Origin: Rhizobium sp. NXC24
Lineage (GTDB): Bacteria; Pseudomonadota; Alphaproteobacteria; Rhizobiales; Rhizobiaceae
Assembly (NCBI RefSeq): GCF_002944315.1
Contig: NZ_CP024311.1
Span: forward strand, 286,501 to 350,500
DNA: 64,000 nucleotides
Direction: 5' to 3'
The position numbers were made by a program, and so were the translations under genes. This document shows positions 55,543-64,000 of the stretch, one piece after another (within the stretch, counting starts at the first letter, position 1; each line of letters starts with the position of its first letter). Under the pieces are notes generated by a model that did not search any database, was not told the DNA's origin, and worked only from the letters and a program-made list of their open reading frames with translations.

Positions 55543-57378
55543 ATGGTGCAGGCGGTGGGATTATCGCGTGGATCGGCACTGGCGGTAACGCAGAAGACGT
55601 CTTCGCGCTGGTCGCAGCCATGGCTCGTCTCGCTGATCTACAGCGCCGTCATCATCGCCGCGCTGTTGATCCTCAATCGTCACGCCACGGACTATGTCGG
55701 CCCCGACAATGACGACATCATGCGCCTGGTCGAAGTACGCGATTTTCTCGGTGGCCAAGGCTGGTTCGACATGGTGCAATACCGCCTTGGCCTCGATGGC
55801 GGCACGCTCATGCATTGGTCGCGCTTCATCGACCTGCCGATCGCTGGCCTGATTGCCTTCTTTCGACTGTTCCTTGCGCCGGAAAACGCGGAGGCGGCAG
55901 CGCTTACGGTTTGGCCGCTGCTGCTCGTGCTGCCGCTGATGTTCTCCATGGGCCTAGCCGGACGCCGCATCGCCAGCACGGAAGGCATGCATTTCTCGCT
56001 CGGTCTGACGGCGCTCTTCATCCTGGTGTCGAGCCGTTTCAAGCCGGGCTCCATCGACCATGACAATGTGCAGCTCGGGCTTGTCGCGCTCACGGCCGCC
56101 ATGCTGGCCGACGAAACCTGTAGGCCGCGTAATTTCGTCATCGCGGCCATCGCCCTTGCCATCGCCCTCGGCATCGGTGCGGAGACCACGCCGTTCGTCG
56201 CGGTCGCCTGCATGGCTGTTGCCGGGCTCTGGGCGTGGGATGGCGAGATTTTCGCGCCCGCCGCCCGCGCCTTCGCCTTGACGCTGACGATCGCCGTCAG
56301 CGCCGCTTTCTTCGCGCTGGTGCCGCCGCATCTCTATTCCAACGTCACATGCGACAATCTCTCGCTCGGCTTCTATAGCATCATCAGCATCGGCGGCGCC
56401 GGCCTGTTATTGTCCGCGCTGTTTGCCAGCCGCCTGTCGCGTCCCTGGCGTCTGGCGGTGTTGGCGGCCAATGGCGCCGTTGTCTTCGCGACGACATTGG
56501 CGATCGCGCCCCAATGCCTGCGCAATCCGCTCGCCGATCTCGATCCGATGCTGGTGCAACTTTGGTTGAACAGCGTCACCGAGGCGCAGTCGATCCTGAC
56601 CCTGTCCCATCATCAGCCGGATTCGCTCGGCGCGTTCTATGCCACCGGCCTCATGGCGATCGTGGTCTGCATCTTCCGCATGATGCGCGGCGAGCGTGCC
56701 CGCTTGCATGCCGTCCTTTTGGCGATGGTGGCCGTCAATTGGATCATCGCGCTGGTGCAGGTGCGCGGAGCCGAGTTTTCCAATCTGCTCGCCATTCCGC
56801 CGCTCGCGCTGCTGCTTGCCGAGCTTCGTCGCATCTCCGTCGCTGACACGGAAGATATGGGCGCGGCCTTCTTTTATGTTGCCGCCACGCTGCTTTCGGT
56901 ACCCGCCGTCTGGGCCGTCGGCGGCGCGCTTGCCAACAACGGGATCGCAAACAGTTTCTCCGCTCCAGTCGCCAATGCGGAAGAGAAGGGAGAATGCGCC
57001 TCAAAGGACGCGCTGGCGCCGATCGCTAGTCTCGATCCCGGCGTCGTTGCCGCGCCGTCCAACATGGGCTCGCCCATGCTGCGCTTCACGCCGCATCGCG
57101 TGCTGTCGGCTCCTTATCATCGCAACCAGGGTGGTATGCTGACCGAGCTGCACATCGGCCTTGCGGAGCCGAAAGAGGCAGAAGCCTTCCTGCGCGGCGC
57201 CCATGTAACATTGCTTGCCTTCTGCCCCAGCGACCCGCAAGTGGAAGAAGTTTCCAAGCTGAAGCCGGAAGGGCTCTACGCCCAACTCGGCCAGGGGCAT
57301 GTGCCCGCCTATCTCGAACCGATCCCAGTGGCGGCGAAGTCGGACGTGCAGTTCTTCCGGTTCAAGCCGCAGGATTGA
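55543..57378 (+). CDS. Large polytopic membrane protein, GT39/GT83-like
   Basis: The 611-residue protein has about twelve hydrophobic segments and an early luminal loop NRHATDYVGPDNDDIMRLVEVRDF with paired acidic residues, similar in layout to GT-C glycosyltransferases (PMT/ArnT type). A C-terminal soluble part (about 465-611) follows. It is divergent from the GT2-GtrA pair over 238 bp and could use their lipid-linked sugar to glycosylate a surface polymer. The assignment rests on topology and context. Confidence 0.6.
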   Translation: MVQAVGLSRGSALAVTQKTSSRWSQPWLVSLIYSAVIIAALLILNRHATDYVGPDNDDIMRLVEVRDFLGGQGWFDMVQYRLGLDGGTLMHWSRFIDLPIAGLIAFFRLFLAPENAEAAALTVWPLLLVLPLMFSMGLAGRRIASTEGMHFSLGLTALFILVSSRFKPGSIDHDNVQLGLVALTAAMLADETCRPRNFVIAAIALAIALGIGAETTPFVAVACMAVAGLWAWDGEIFAPAARAFALTLTIAVSAAFFALVPPHLYSNVTCDNLSLGFYSIISIGGAGLLLSALFASRLSRPWRLAVLAANGAVVFATTLAIAPQCLRNPLADLDPMLVQLWLNSVTEAQSILTLSHHQPDSLGAFYATGLMAIVVCIFRMMRGERARLHAVLLAMVAVNWIIALVQVRGAEFSNLLAIPPLALLLAELRRISVADTEDMGAAFFYVAATLLSVPAVWAVGGALANNGIANSFSAPVANAEEKGECASKDALAPIASLDPGVVAAPSNMGSPMLRFTPHRVLSAPYHRNQGGMLTELHIGLAEPKEAEAFLRGAHVTLLAFCPSDPQVEEVSKLKPEGLYAQLGQGHVPAYLEPIPVAAKSDVQFFRFKPQD

Positions 57379-57459
57379 GGGTGCCCGTATCGCAGGTGGG
57401 CTGACTATTGCAGCCGATGCGACTCTGTCACAAATCGCCGATAGCCTGCGTTATCTAGT

Positions 57460-58035
57460 ATGTCGGACCAACGGATCTTCATGGAAGAACAATCGCGCGC
57501 TGAACCGTCGAACATCCTGCGCAAGGTGAGTGGGCGCTTCTTTCGTTCTGTCCCTGTCGAACGCCTCGACCATGTCCTCGATCCTCCGGACGAGAGGAGC
57601 GCGGGCCGCTATCATCGGCTCGGTCAGCCTGCCCTTTATATGAGTGGGTCCCCCGAGTGGGCGGTCATGGCGATTTCAGGTTATATGCGCGAAGACGGGC
57701 GGAGGCGTGTTGTTGTGCCGTTGTTGGTCGGCGACGCATTTGTGCTCGATCAGCATGATCAGCAGGCGTGTGAACGGCTCGGCATTGATCGGAATGCCTC
57801 CAATTTCCCCTGGCGCCCCGCACTGGCTGCCGGCGAGGAGCCGCCGTCCTGGCGCACCGCCGATGCTGCCAGAGCGGCGGGTGCCGATGGCATCATCGAT
57901 CGATCAAGAATGATCCCCGGTGGCTGGCATCTCAATCTGTTTCGCTGGAATGCGCTCGGCGGTCCATCTGTCGAGGTGAGCGGTGATCCGGTTGATATTA
58001 CTTTGTCGGAAGATGGCCCGAAGTGGGGTCTGTAA
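57460..58035 (+). CDS. RES-domain-like protein with altered active site
   Basis: The 191-residue protein shows the RES-fold order: Arg50 in AGRYHRLG, Tyr60 in PALYMSGSPE, and Ser149 in GIIDRSRMIPGG, followed by HLNLFRWN. RES toxins degrade NAD+ using conserved Arg, Glu and Ser. At the Glu position (11 residues after Tyr60) this protein has Ala71. No Xre/MbcA-type antitoxin gene is adjacent. It may be inactive or have another function. Confidence 0.6.
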   Translation: MSDQRIFMEEQSRAEPSNILRKVSGRFFRSVPVERLDHVLDPPDERSAGRYHRLGQPALYMSGSPEWAVMAISGYMREDGRRRVVVPLLVGDAFVLDQHDQQACERLGIDRNASNFPWRPALAAGEEPPSWRTADAARAAGADGIIDRSRMIPGGWHLNLFRWNALGGPSVEVSGDPVDITLSEDGPKWGL

Positions 58036-58075
58036 CCAAAGCTTTGTAAATCCCTTTTGCGCACATGCGCCCGGA

Positions 58076-58303
58076 TCAGGCCTGGCGACGCTCCAGCACG
58101 TCGAGCGTGATGAGATAACCAATGAAGCCGAGGTTGTAACCGCCGAGCGCAACGAACAATGTCGTCAGAGGCGGCGGAACCACGGAGGCGGCGACGGCTG
58201 CCATGAAGGCGATGCTGACCAAGGCCGCGCCCAGGATCGAACCGATCGCCGAACGCTGCAGGCCGGCCGCAATTCCGATGATCATGGCGGTTACGAATAT
58301 CAT
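58076..58303 (-). CDS. Small two-helix membrane protein, unknown function
   Basis: The 75-residue product has two or three hydrophobic segments (about 1-38 and 42-68) and ends LDVLERRQA. A strong GAGGAGGTGGAG precedes the ATG. It is divergent from xseA. I do not recognise a family. Confidence 0.6.
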   Translation of the reverse strand: MIFVTAMIIGIAAGLQRSAIGSILGAALVSIAFMAAVAASVVPPPLTTLFVALGGYNLGFIGYLITLDVLERRQA

Positions 58304-58440
58304 CGCTCCACCTCCTCTTTACCAAAAACAAGTTTGCACAGAATTGCACGAGGATGGCTAAGAAAGGCTTTGTTGATAGGGTTAACGCATGATGAAGGAA
58401 TAGGCTCCGCATTTGCGGCGACTTTCGATAAAAGGACCGT

Positions 58441-60057
58441 ATGAGCAGCTTCTTTGAGAATGATTCGCCGACGAATCTTGCGGAATATTCCGTCTCGGAA
58501 TTGTCCGGATCGATCAAGCGCACCGTTGAGAGCGCCTTCGATCAGGTGCGTGTGCGCGGCGAAATTTCCGGCTATCGCGGACCGCATTCCTCCGGCCACG
58601 CCTATTTTGCCCTGAAGGATGACCGGGCCCGCATCGACGCGGTGATCTGGAAAGGCGCATTTTCCAAGCTGAAATTCCGCCCCGAGGAAGGAATGGAAGT
58701 CATCGCCACCGGCAAGGTGACGACCTTCCCGGGCTCCTCGAAATACCAGATCGTCATCGAAACGCTGGAGCCGGCAGGCGCTGGTGCGCTGATGGCTCTG
58801 CTGGAGGAGCGCAAGCGCAAGCTCGGCGCCGAGGGCCTGTTCGATGCGGATCGAAAGCGCCGTCTTCCTTTCATGCCCAAGGTCATCGGTGTCGTCACCT
58901 CGCCGACCGGCGCGGTCATCCGCGACATCCTGCACCGCATCTCCGATCGTTTCCCCGTGCATGTTCTGGTGTGGCCGGTGAAGGTGCAAGGTGACGGGTC
59001 CGGCGATGAGGTGGCGAATGCGATCCGCGGCTTCAATGAATTTGTACCAGGGGGCGCCGTTCCCCGCCCGGACGTGCTGATCGTCGCCCGTGGCGGCGGC
59101 AGCCTGGAGGATCTCTGGAGCTTCAACGACGAGGCGGTCGTCCGCGCTGCCGCGGCGAGCGAGATTCCATTGATCTCCGCCGTCGGTCACGAGACCGACT
59201 GGACGCTGATCGACTATGCCGCCGACGTACGGGCGCCGACGCCGACTGGAGCCGCGGAAATGGCCGTGCCGGTCAAGGCTGAACTTGAGGCACAGCTCGC
59301 AAGCCTTTCCGCCCGCCTGCAGGGCGGTATGGGCAGGCAGATGGATCAGCGTCGGCAGGCGGTGCGTGCCCTGCTTCGGGCGCTGCCCTCGCTCGACCAG
59401 CTTCTGGCCCTGCCGCGCCGCCGCTTCGATGAGACCGCCGCCGGGCTGGGCCGTGGGCTGGAGATGAACACGCTCAACAAGCGCCGCGCCTTCGAGCGCA
59501 TCGCCGCGCATCTGCGGCCCGATGTGCTGTCGAATCGTATCGCCGAGCGGAGGCAGATGCTGAGCGAGCGGATCAATCGCGCTGAGCGCACCGTCGAGCG
59601 GATGATCGATCGCGCCCGCGCCCGCATCGGCCGCGCCGATGCGGTTTTCGCCACGCTGCCGTCGCGGCTGGCGGCGCAGACCGGCCGCGCCCGCGATCTG
59701 TTAGGCAATCTTTCCCGCCATGCCGACACCGCGATACGCCATCAGCTCGTGCGGGCGCGTGGCGAGTTGGTGGCCCAGGAGCGGATTTTGCAATCGCTTT
59801 CCTACAAGAACGTGCTGAAGCGTGGCTACGCCGTCGTGCGCGACGCGACCGACCGGCCCGTTTCTTTGGCAGCAGCGCTTGCCACGGGCGCCGCGATCTC
59901 GATCGAATTTGCCGATGGCCGCATCGGTGCCGTCACCGGCGACAACCCTGCCACTGCATCGCCGGGGGTGCCGCCGGAAGGCACGCCGCCGCCGAAGAAG
60001 CGGGCCGCGAAACCGGCTGATGCCGCCGATCCGCCGAAGCAGGGAAGCCTGTTCTAA
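58441..60057 (+). CDS. xseA: Exodeoxyribonuclease VII large subunit
   Basis: The 538-residue protein has the N-terminal OB fold ([23 protein letters not shown]), the central [15 protein letters not shown] region, the catalytic [24 protein letters not shown] (about 244-266) and a long C-terminal coiled coil. The C-terminus ends in a Pro/Lys-rich low-complexity tail. It degrades single-stranded DNA together with the small subunit XseB, not encoded here. Its stop overlaps the next gene (TAATG). Confidence 0.95.
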   Translation: MSSFFENDSPTNLAEYSVSELSGSIKRTVESAFDQVRVRGEISGYRGPHSSGHAYFALKDDRARIDAVIWKGAFSKLKFRPEEGMEVIATGKVTTFPGSSKYQIVIETLEPAGAGALMALLEERKRKLGAEGLFDADRKRRLPFMPKVIGVVTSPTGAVIRDILHRISDRFPVHVLVWPVKVQGDGSGDEVANAIRGFNEFVPGGAVPRPDVLIVARGGGSLEDLWSFNDEAVVRAAAASEIPLISAVGHETDWTLIDYAADVRAPTPTGAAEMAVPVKAELEAQLASLSARLQGGMGRQMDQRRQAVRALLRALPSLDQLLALPRRRFDETAAGLGRGLEMNTLNKRRAFERIAAHLRPDVLSNRIAERRQMLSERINRAERTVERMIDRARARIGRADAVFATLPSRLAAQTGRARDLLGNLSRHADTAIRHQLVRARGELVAQERILQSLSYKNVLKRGYAVVRDATDRPVSLAAALATGAAISIEFADGRIGAVTGDNPATASPGVPPEGTPPPKKRAAKPADAADPPKQGSLF

Positions 60058-60653
60058 TGCGCATCCTCCTCGTGCTCGCCCATCCTCTTGGGGATAGTTT
60101 TGCGGCTGCAGTAGCGAAAACTGCGGAGGAGACTCTCGTCGCCGGCGGGCATCAGGTGGATCTGCTCGATCTCTACCGTGAGGATTTCGACCCGCGCCTC
60201 TCCGAAGTCGAGCGGCGCGGTTATTTCGATGAGCCTTATGACGCTTCCGTCGTCGAGAATATCGTCGCCCGGCTGCAGGCGGCCGAGGGGCTGATGCTGG
60301 TCTTTCCACAGTGGTGGTTCAATTTTCCGGCCATCCTCAAGGGCTTCTTCGATCGGGTCTTCGCTCCCGGCGTCGCTTTCCGCCACGATGCTGCCGGCGG
60401 CCGCATTGTGCCGCAATTGAGCAATATCCGCCTGTTCTGGGCGTTGACGACGACTGGTTCGCCCTGGTGGATCGTGCATCTCTACATGGGCAATCCGGTG
60501 CGCCGCCTTTTGAAACGTGGCATCGCCGCCTTCTGCTCAAAGCGGCTCGATTTCCGTATGTTGACCCTGCACGATATGGATCGGATCGGCGAAGCCGGGC
60601 GTCTTGCCCATCTTGCACGCGTCAGGAATGCCCTGGCTGCCCTTTCGCTTTGA
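60057..60653 (+). CDS. NAD(P)H-dependent oxidoreductase, flavodoxin-like fold
   Basis: The 198-residue protein resembles NQO/KefF-type quinone reductases: LVLAHPLGDSFAAAV (FMN-binding loop), VFPQWWFNFPAILKGFFDRVF and LTTTGSPWW. It reduces quinones or similar compounds. It overlaps the xseA stop by one base and is translationally coupled to it. Confidence 0.87.
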   Translation: MRILLVLAHPLGDSFAAAVAKTAEETLVAGGHQVDLLDLYREDFDPRLSEVERRGYFDEPYDASVVENIVARLQAAEGLMLVFPQWWFNFPAILKGFFDRVFAPGVAFRHDAAGGRIVPQLSNIRLFWALTTTGSPWWIVHLYMGNPVRRLLKRGIAAFCSKRLDFRMLTLHDMDRIGEAGRLAHLARVRNALAALSL

Positions 60654-60754
60654 ACCAACTAATCCTCCCGGTATCCAACCAATCAATTCGGCTGATATGC
60701 GGTTTTGGCGACGTATGTTATTCTAACACCATGTTTTTTTAGGAGGGCCATACG

Positions 60755-61864
60755 ATGAGGTTGGCCTCTTATAACGTCGAAAACCTGTTCGACCGCGCCA
60801 AGGCGATGAATCTCGATAGCTGGGATGAAGGCCGCCCGATCTTGGAGAAGTTCGCCGCACTCGAAGGCCTGCTCGGCCAAGTGAGCTATAACGACGCCGA
60901 CCGGAAAAGGATGACGGAACTGATCGTCCAGCTTGGCCTGGAGAAAAGCGATACCGGTCCCTTCGTTCTCCTTCGGCGCAATCGCGGTGCGCTGTTGACG
61001 CGGCCGAAGACGGGCGGTGTCGTCGTCATCGCCGATGGCCGCGCCGATTGGGTCGGCTCGCTGGAGCTGCGCGAAGAGCCGGTGGATGAAGAGGCGATGC
61101 GCAACACGGCGCGCGTCATCGGCGATGTCAATGCCGATGTGCTGGGTATTGTCGAAGTCGAAGGCCGGCCGGCACTCTCTTCCTTCAATTCATTGATCGT
61201 GCCGGCTGTCGGCGGCGATCCTTTCGCGCATGTCATGGTGATCGACGGCAATGATGAGCGCGGTATCGATGTCGGTCTCATGACGCGGAAAGATTTCCCG
61301 ATCGATTTCATGCGCAGCCATGTCGATGATCGCATGCCGGATGGTTCGCTGCTCTTCTCGCGGGATTGCGCCGAATATCGTGTTACGACGCCCGCCGGCG
61401 CGACGCTCGTCGTTTTGGTCAACCATTTCAAAAGCAAGGGCTATGGCGGCGTGCAGGTTTCCGATGCCCGCCGCAGGACGCAAGCGAAGCGGGCGCGGGA
61501 AATCTACGAGGCGCTGTTGACGGAAGGTGTCGATTACGTCGCCTTGATCGGCGACCTCAACGACTATCCCGATAGCCAGCCGCTGAAGCCGCTGACCACC
61601 AGCACCCTGAAGGATGCCTTTACCCATCCCGACTTCGATGATGGCGGCTATCCCGGTACCTATGGCCTCTGCAACACCACCAACAAGATCGACTATCTTT
61701 TCCTGTCGCCGACGCTTTTCGACAAGGTTCAAGGCGGTGGCGTTTTCCGCAGGGGCTTATGGCCGGGATCGAGGCCGAAGCGCTGGGACGTCTATCCGGA
61801 GCTGACGGCGGAAAAACAGGGCGCCTCGGACCATGCGGCCGTATGGGTGGATCTCGATATCTGA
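60755..61864 (+). CDS. Endonuclease/exonuclease/phosphatase family protein
   Basis: The 369-residue protein has the EEP-fold motifs: SYNVENLFDR, IVEVEGRPAL (metal Glu), GDLNDYPDSQP (Asp-x-Asn) and GASDHAAVWVDL (Asp-His pair). It is a metal-dependent phosphodiesterase or nuclease of unknown target. There is no signal peptide, so it is likely cytoplasmic. A purine-rich AGGAGGG precedes the ATG. Confidence 0.87.
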   Translation: MRLASYNVENLFDRAKAMNLDSWDEGRPILEKFAALEGLLGQVSYNDADRKRMTELIVQLGLEKSDTGPFVLLRRNRGALLTRPKTGGVVVIADGRADWVGSLELREEPVDEEAMRNTARVIGDVNADVLGIVEVEGRPALSSFNSLIVPAVGGDPFAHVMVIDGNDERGIDVGLMTRKDFPIDFMRSHVDDRMPDGSLLFSRDCAEYRVTTPAGATLVVLVNHFKSKGYGGVQVSDARRRTQAKRAREIYEALLTEGVDYVALIGDLNDYPDSQPLKPLTTSTLKDAFTHPDFDDGGYPGTYGLCNTTNKIDYLFLSPTLFDKVQGGGVFRRGLWPGSRPKRWDVYPELTAEKQGASDHAAVWVDLDI

Positions 61865-61865
61865 A

Positions 61866-61896
61866 AATACCTTCGCTCCATCGAAACGAAGGTATT
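61866..61896. terminator. Bidirectional hairpin between the EEP and M29 genes
   Basis: AATACCTTCG pairs perfectly with CGAAGGTATT around an 11-nt loop, in the 38-bp gap between convergent genes. It is a likely shared terminator although the U tracts are short. Confidence 0.6.
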
Positions 61897-61902
61897 GATG
61901 AC

Positions 61903-63156
61903 TTACGCCCACTCGCCTCTGCGCATGACCGGCACGCGCGAGCCGTCGAACTTGATGCCGTCGATGTCGACCTTGTCGGAGCCGATCATCCAGTCGATGT
62001 GAATGAGGCTGGAATTGCCGCCCTGGGCCTTGATCTGCTCCTGGCTCAACGTCGCGCCATCGATGAAGCACTTGGAGTAGCATTGGCCGAGCGCGATGTG
62101 GCAGGACGCATTTTCGTCGAACAGCGTGTTGTAGAACAGGATGCCGCTGGCCGAGATCGGCGAGGAATGCGGCACCAATGCCACTTCGCCGAGGCGCCGC
62201 GCGCCTTCGTCGGTATCCAGCACCTTGTTCAGCACCTCTTCGCCGCGCGACGCCTTCGCCTCGACAATGCGGCCGCCTTCGAAGCGAACCCGGATATTGT
62301 CGATCAGCGTGCCCTGATGCGAGAGCGGCTTGGTCGAGGAGACATGACCTTCAACACGCAGCGCATGCGGCGTGGTGAACACCTCTTCGGTCGGGATGTT
62401 CGGGTTGCAGGTGACGCCGTTTTTGGCGACCGAGGCGCCGCCATGCCATTCGTGGCCATCGGCAAGGCCGATCTTCACGTCCGTGCCCGGACCCTGGAAG
62501 TGCAGGGAGGCGAAGCGCTGGCCGTTCATCCAGGCCGAACGCTTGTGCAGATTGGCATTGTGCTCAGCCCAGGCCCCGATCGGATCCGGCACGTCGACGC
62601 GCGAGGCGGCGAAGATCGCCTTGGCGAGCTTGGCGACGGCGATGCCTTCCGGATCGTCCGGGAAGACCAACTTCGCCCAGGAGGGATTGGGGTAGGAGAC
62701 GATGTTCCAGTTGATGTCGAAATTGGAGATCTTTTCCAGTGCGGGCTTGTAGGCGGCGGAGTTGGCGCGATTGGCACGCGCGACCCTGGCCGGGTCCTGG
62801 CCGGAGAGCAGCATCGGATTATCGCCGGAAATGGCAAGCCGCGCGGCGTTGTTGGCATAGGCCTTGGCCATGCCTTCATAGAGCCAACTCGAGGCGCGGT
62901 CGAAGCTCTCCTCATGGCCGTATTCATAGCGGGCAAGCGTGGTTTCTTCGTCGGAATAGAACGTGGTGACGAGACCGGCGCCGGCCTTATAGGCCTCGCG
63001 GGTGATCAGCCGCACCAGCGGCATCGCGACGACCGGCGCGGTAATAACCAGGTCCTGGTTCTTCTGCAGTTGCAGCCCGACCTTCACGGCCACTTCGGCA
63101 AGCTTTTCCAGCTTGGCGGGATCGACGGGATGATGGTTGGGGGAGGCGAACGTCAT
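61903..63156 (-). CDS. M29 family aminopeptidase (AmpS/T-like)
   Basis: The 417-residue metallo-aminopeptidase has VTCNPNIPTEEVFTTPH with the metal Glu, FYNTLFDENASCHIALGQCY and HIDWMIGSDKVDIDG carrying His/Asp ligands, in the order seen in the M29 family. It removes N-terminal residues from peptides in the cytoplasm. Length and motifs are complete. Confidence 0.92.
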   Translation of the reverse strand: MTFASPNHHPVDPAKLEKLAEVAVKVGLQLQKNQDLVITAPVVAMPLVRLITREAYKAGAGLVTTFYSDEETTLARYEYGHEESFDRASSWLYEGMAKAYANNAARLAISGDNPMLLSGQDPARVARANRANSAAYKPALEKISNFDINWNIVSYPNPSWAKLVFPDDPEGIAVAKLAKAIFAASRVDVPDPIGAWAEHNANLHKRSAWMNGQRFASLHFQGPGTDVKIGLADGHEWHGGASVAKNGVTCNPNIPTEEVFTTPHALRVEGHVSSTKPLSHQGTLIDNIRVRFEGGRIVEAKASRGEEVLNKVLDTDEGARRLGEVALVPHSSPISASGILFYNTLFDENASCHIALGQCYSKCFIDGATLSQEQIKAQGGNSSLIHIDWMIGSDKVDIDGIKFDGSRVPVMRRGEWA

Positions 63157-63246
63157 GGCAAACCTGCGTGTGAGGATCGGAAGAACGGTCCCAGACTTAG
63201 ACTTGTTTGCGACGGAAATGAAGGCCGTTTTGTTCTTTTGGCACGA

Positions 63247-63720
63247 TCAGGCAATCAACGGCGCGGCCTTCGCCTTCAAAATCCTCAGCGCATCCTGGGG
63301 GTTAAGGCGCACTTGCAGGCCGCGCTGGCCGCCGTTGATATAGACATAGGCCTCGGCCATCGCCTGTGCCTCGATCGCCGTCGGCACCGTCTTCTTCTGG
63401 CCGAAAGGGCTGATGCCGCCGACATGATAACCCGTCAGCCGCTCGGCATCGGCGGGCTTCATCATAGCCGCCGATTTGCCGCCAAACGCGCCGGCGAGCT
63501 TTTTCATGCTGACCTCATGATCGGAGGGGACAACCACGCAGACCGGCTTGCCATCCACCTCCGCCATCAATGTCTTCAACACCCGATGCGGCTCCTCGCC
63601 CAACGCTTCCGCCGCCTGCATGCCGACACGCTCGGCATTCGGATCGTAGTCATAGGTATGGACGGTGAAGGCAACCTTGGCCTGAGTCAGCACCTGCGTG
63701 GCGCGGGTGGTTTTGGACAT
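63247..63720 (-). CDS. ybaK: Cys-tRNA(Pro) deacylase YbaK/EbsC
   Basis: The 157-residue protein begins MSKTTRATQVLTQAK and includes VLKTLMAEVDGKPVCVVVP, KKLAGAFGGKSAAM and GYHVGGISPFGQKK, matching the YbaK editing domain, which hydrolyses Cys misattached to tRNA-Pro. The ATG at 63720 is chosen on homology; earlier in-frame starts overlap the upstream antitoxin gene. Confidence 0.92.
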   Translation of the reverse strand: MSKTTRATQVLTQAKVAFTVHTYDYDPNAERVGMQAAEALGEEPHRVLKTLMAEVDGKPVCVVVPSDHEVSMKKLAGAFGGKSAAMMKPADAERLTGYHVGGISPFGQKKTVPTAIEAQAMAEAYVYINGGQRGLQVRLNPQDALRILKAKAAPLIA

Positions 63721-63751
63721 GCGGATACCGGTGTCTTTGGCGATGCGGATC

Positions 63752-63979
63752 TCATCCGCGCTTAGAATGAATGCGGTCGAGCTTTTCAAGAATTTCCAAT
63801 CCGCGCGCGCTATCACCGTTTGCTGCTCTCAGGCGGAAGCGTGTTTCGGCGTCGAACTCAGTCAGCGCTTTCGTTGAAAGTTCTTCGAAAAGCTTGTTGA
63901 GGCTCGTGCCGCGGGCGGCGGCAAGAGCTTTCAGTCGCTCATGTTGATCGTTTGGAAGGCGGATTGTCAGTGTACTCAT
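63752..63979 (-). CDS. Ribbon-helix-helix (HicB/CopG-like) antitoxin without toxin
   Basis: The 75-residue protein starts with a ribbon-helix-helix DNA-binding motif (LTIRLPNDQHERLKALAAARGTS, LNKLFEELSTKAL) and continues with a charged helical tail that could bind a toxin. AAGGAGG precedes the ATG. The next gene downstream is ybaK, 31 bp away, so no toxin gene follows; one could lie on the other side beyond the window. Confidence 0.7.
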   Translation of the reverse strand: MSTLTIRLPNDQHERLKALAAARGTSLNKLFEELSTKALTEFDAETRFRLRAANGDSARGLEILEKLDRIHSKRG

Positions 63980-64000
63980 GTCAAAGCCTCCTTTGAGTAA

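Noticed and set aside
61759..63765. 668-codon plus-strand frame opposite the aminopeptidase and YbaK genes
   Set aside because: It spans two well-defined minus-strand genes and their spacer, which marks it as a chance frame.

Overview
The window is a 64 kb chromosomal stretch from an alphaproteobacterium of the Rhizobiaceae, most likely a Rhizobium. The evidence is the high GC content, the linked order infC / rpmI-rplT / pheS-pheT, BA14K and C93 transglutaminase-like proteins, an mbfA gene with an Irr-type ICE box, and copies of a rhizobial intergenic palindrome. Most genes are ordinary chromosomal genes. The clearest foreign-looking piece is a short, lower-GC segment beside a tRNA-Leu gene.

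Region 1 (1-14.9 kb) is a carbohydrate and amino-compound catabolic block. It holds a Gfo/Idh/MocA dehydrogenase with a complete family-1 sugar ABC transporter (two permeases, binding protein, ATPase). Convergent to it lies an operon with an NTF2-like protein, an M81 (MlrC-type) metallopeptidase and a D-threonine aldolase/D-serine dehydratase-like PLP enzyme. Divergent from that operon run RidA, an RpiR/MurR-type regulator, an SDR dehydrogenase and a GH20 beta-N-acetylhexosaminidase. A nearly identical inverted repeat (TGAAAA(T)GAATTTCA) sits before both the transporter operon and the divergent ridA promoter, so one regulator, plausibly the RpiR protein, may control the whole set. A GT25 glycosyltransferase and a frameshifted small secreted protein lie to the left.

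Region 2 (14.9-22.4 kb) contains a SIR2-like gene of lower GC content. It lies between tRNA-Leu(CAG) and a diverged second copy of the tRNA 3' end plus flank, which looks like the scar of an integration event. A phosphohexomutase, small secreted or basic proteins, a SelW-like protein, a GATase1, a DUF2066 protein, a GFA protein and an orphan CcdA antitoxin follow.

Region 3 (22.4-37.5 kb) is core-like: lepA, an XRE-cupin regulator with a GNAT, a HAD hydrolase, acetylpolyamine amidohydrolase, an EamA exporter, a group III truncated globin, the iron exporter mbfA and a C93 protease. A possible plus-strand small RNA comes next, then infC (apparent AUU start), rpmI-rplT with its own promoter and leader, and pheST.

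Region 4 (37.5-64 kb) holds a periplasmic alpha-2-macroglobulin/PBP1C operon, two aldo/keto reductases, LysR and GlxA regulators, an isochorismatase-like hydrolase and a second Gfo/Idh/MocA enzyme. A GT2-GtrA pair and a large polytopic membrane protein suggest lipid-linked sugar transfer. They are followed by a RES-fold protein lacking its usual glutamate, xseA, an M29 aminopeptidase, a YbaK deacylase and an orphan RHH antitoxin. No CRISPR array, rRNA, transposase, integrase or prophage was seen.
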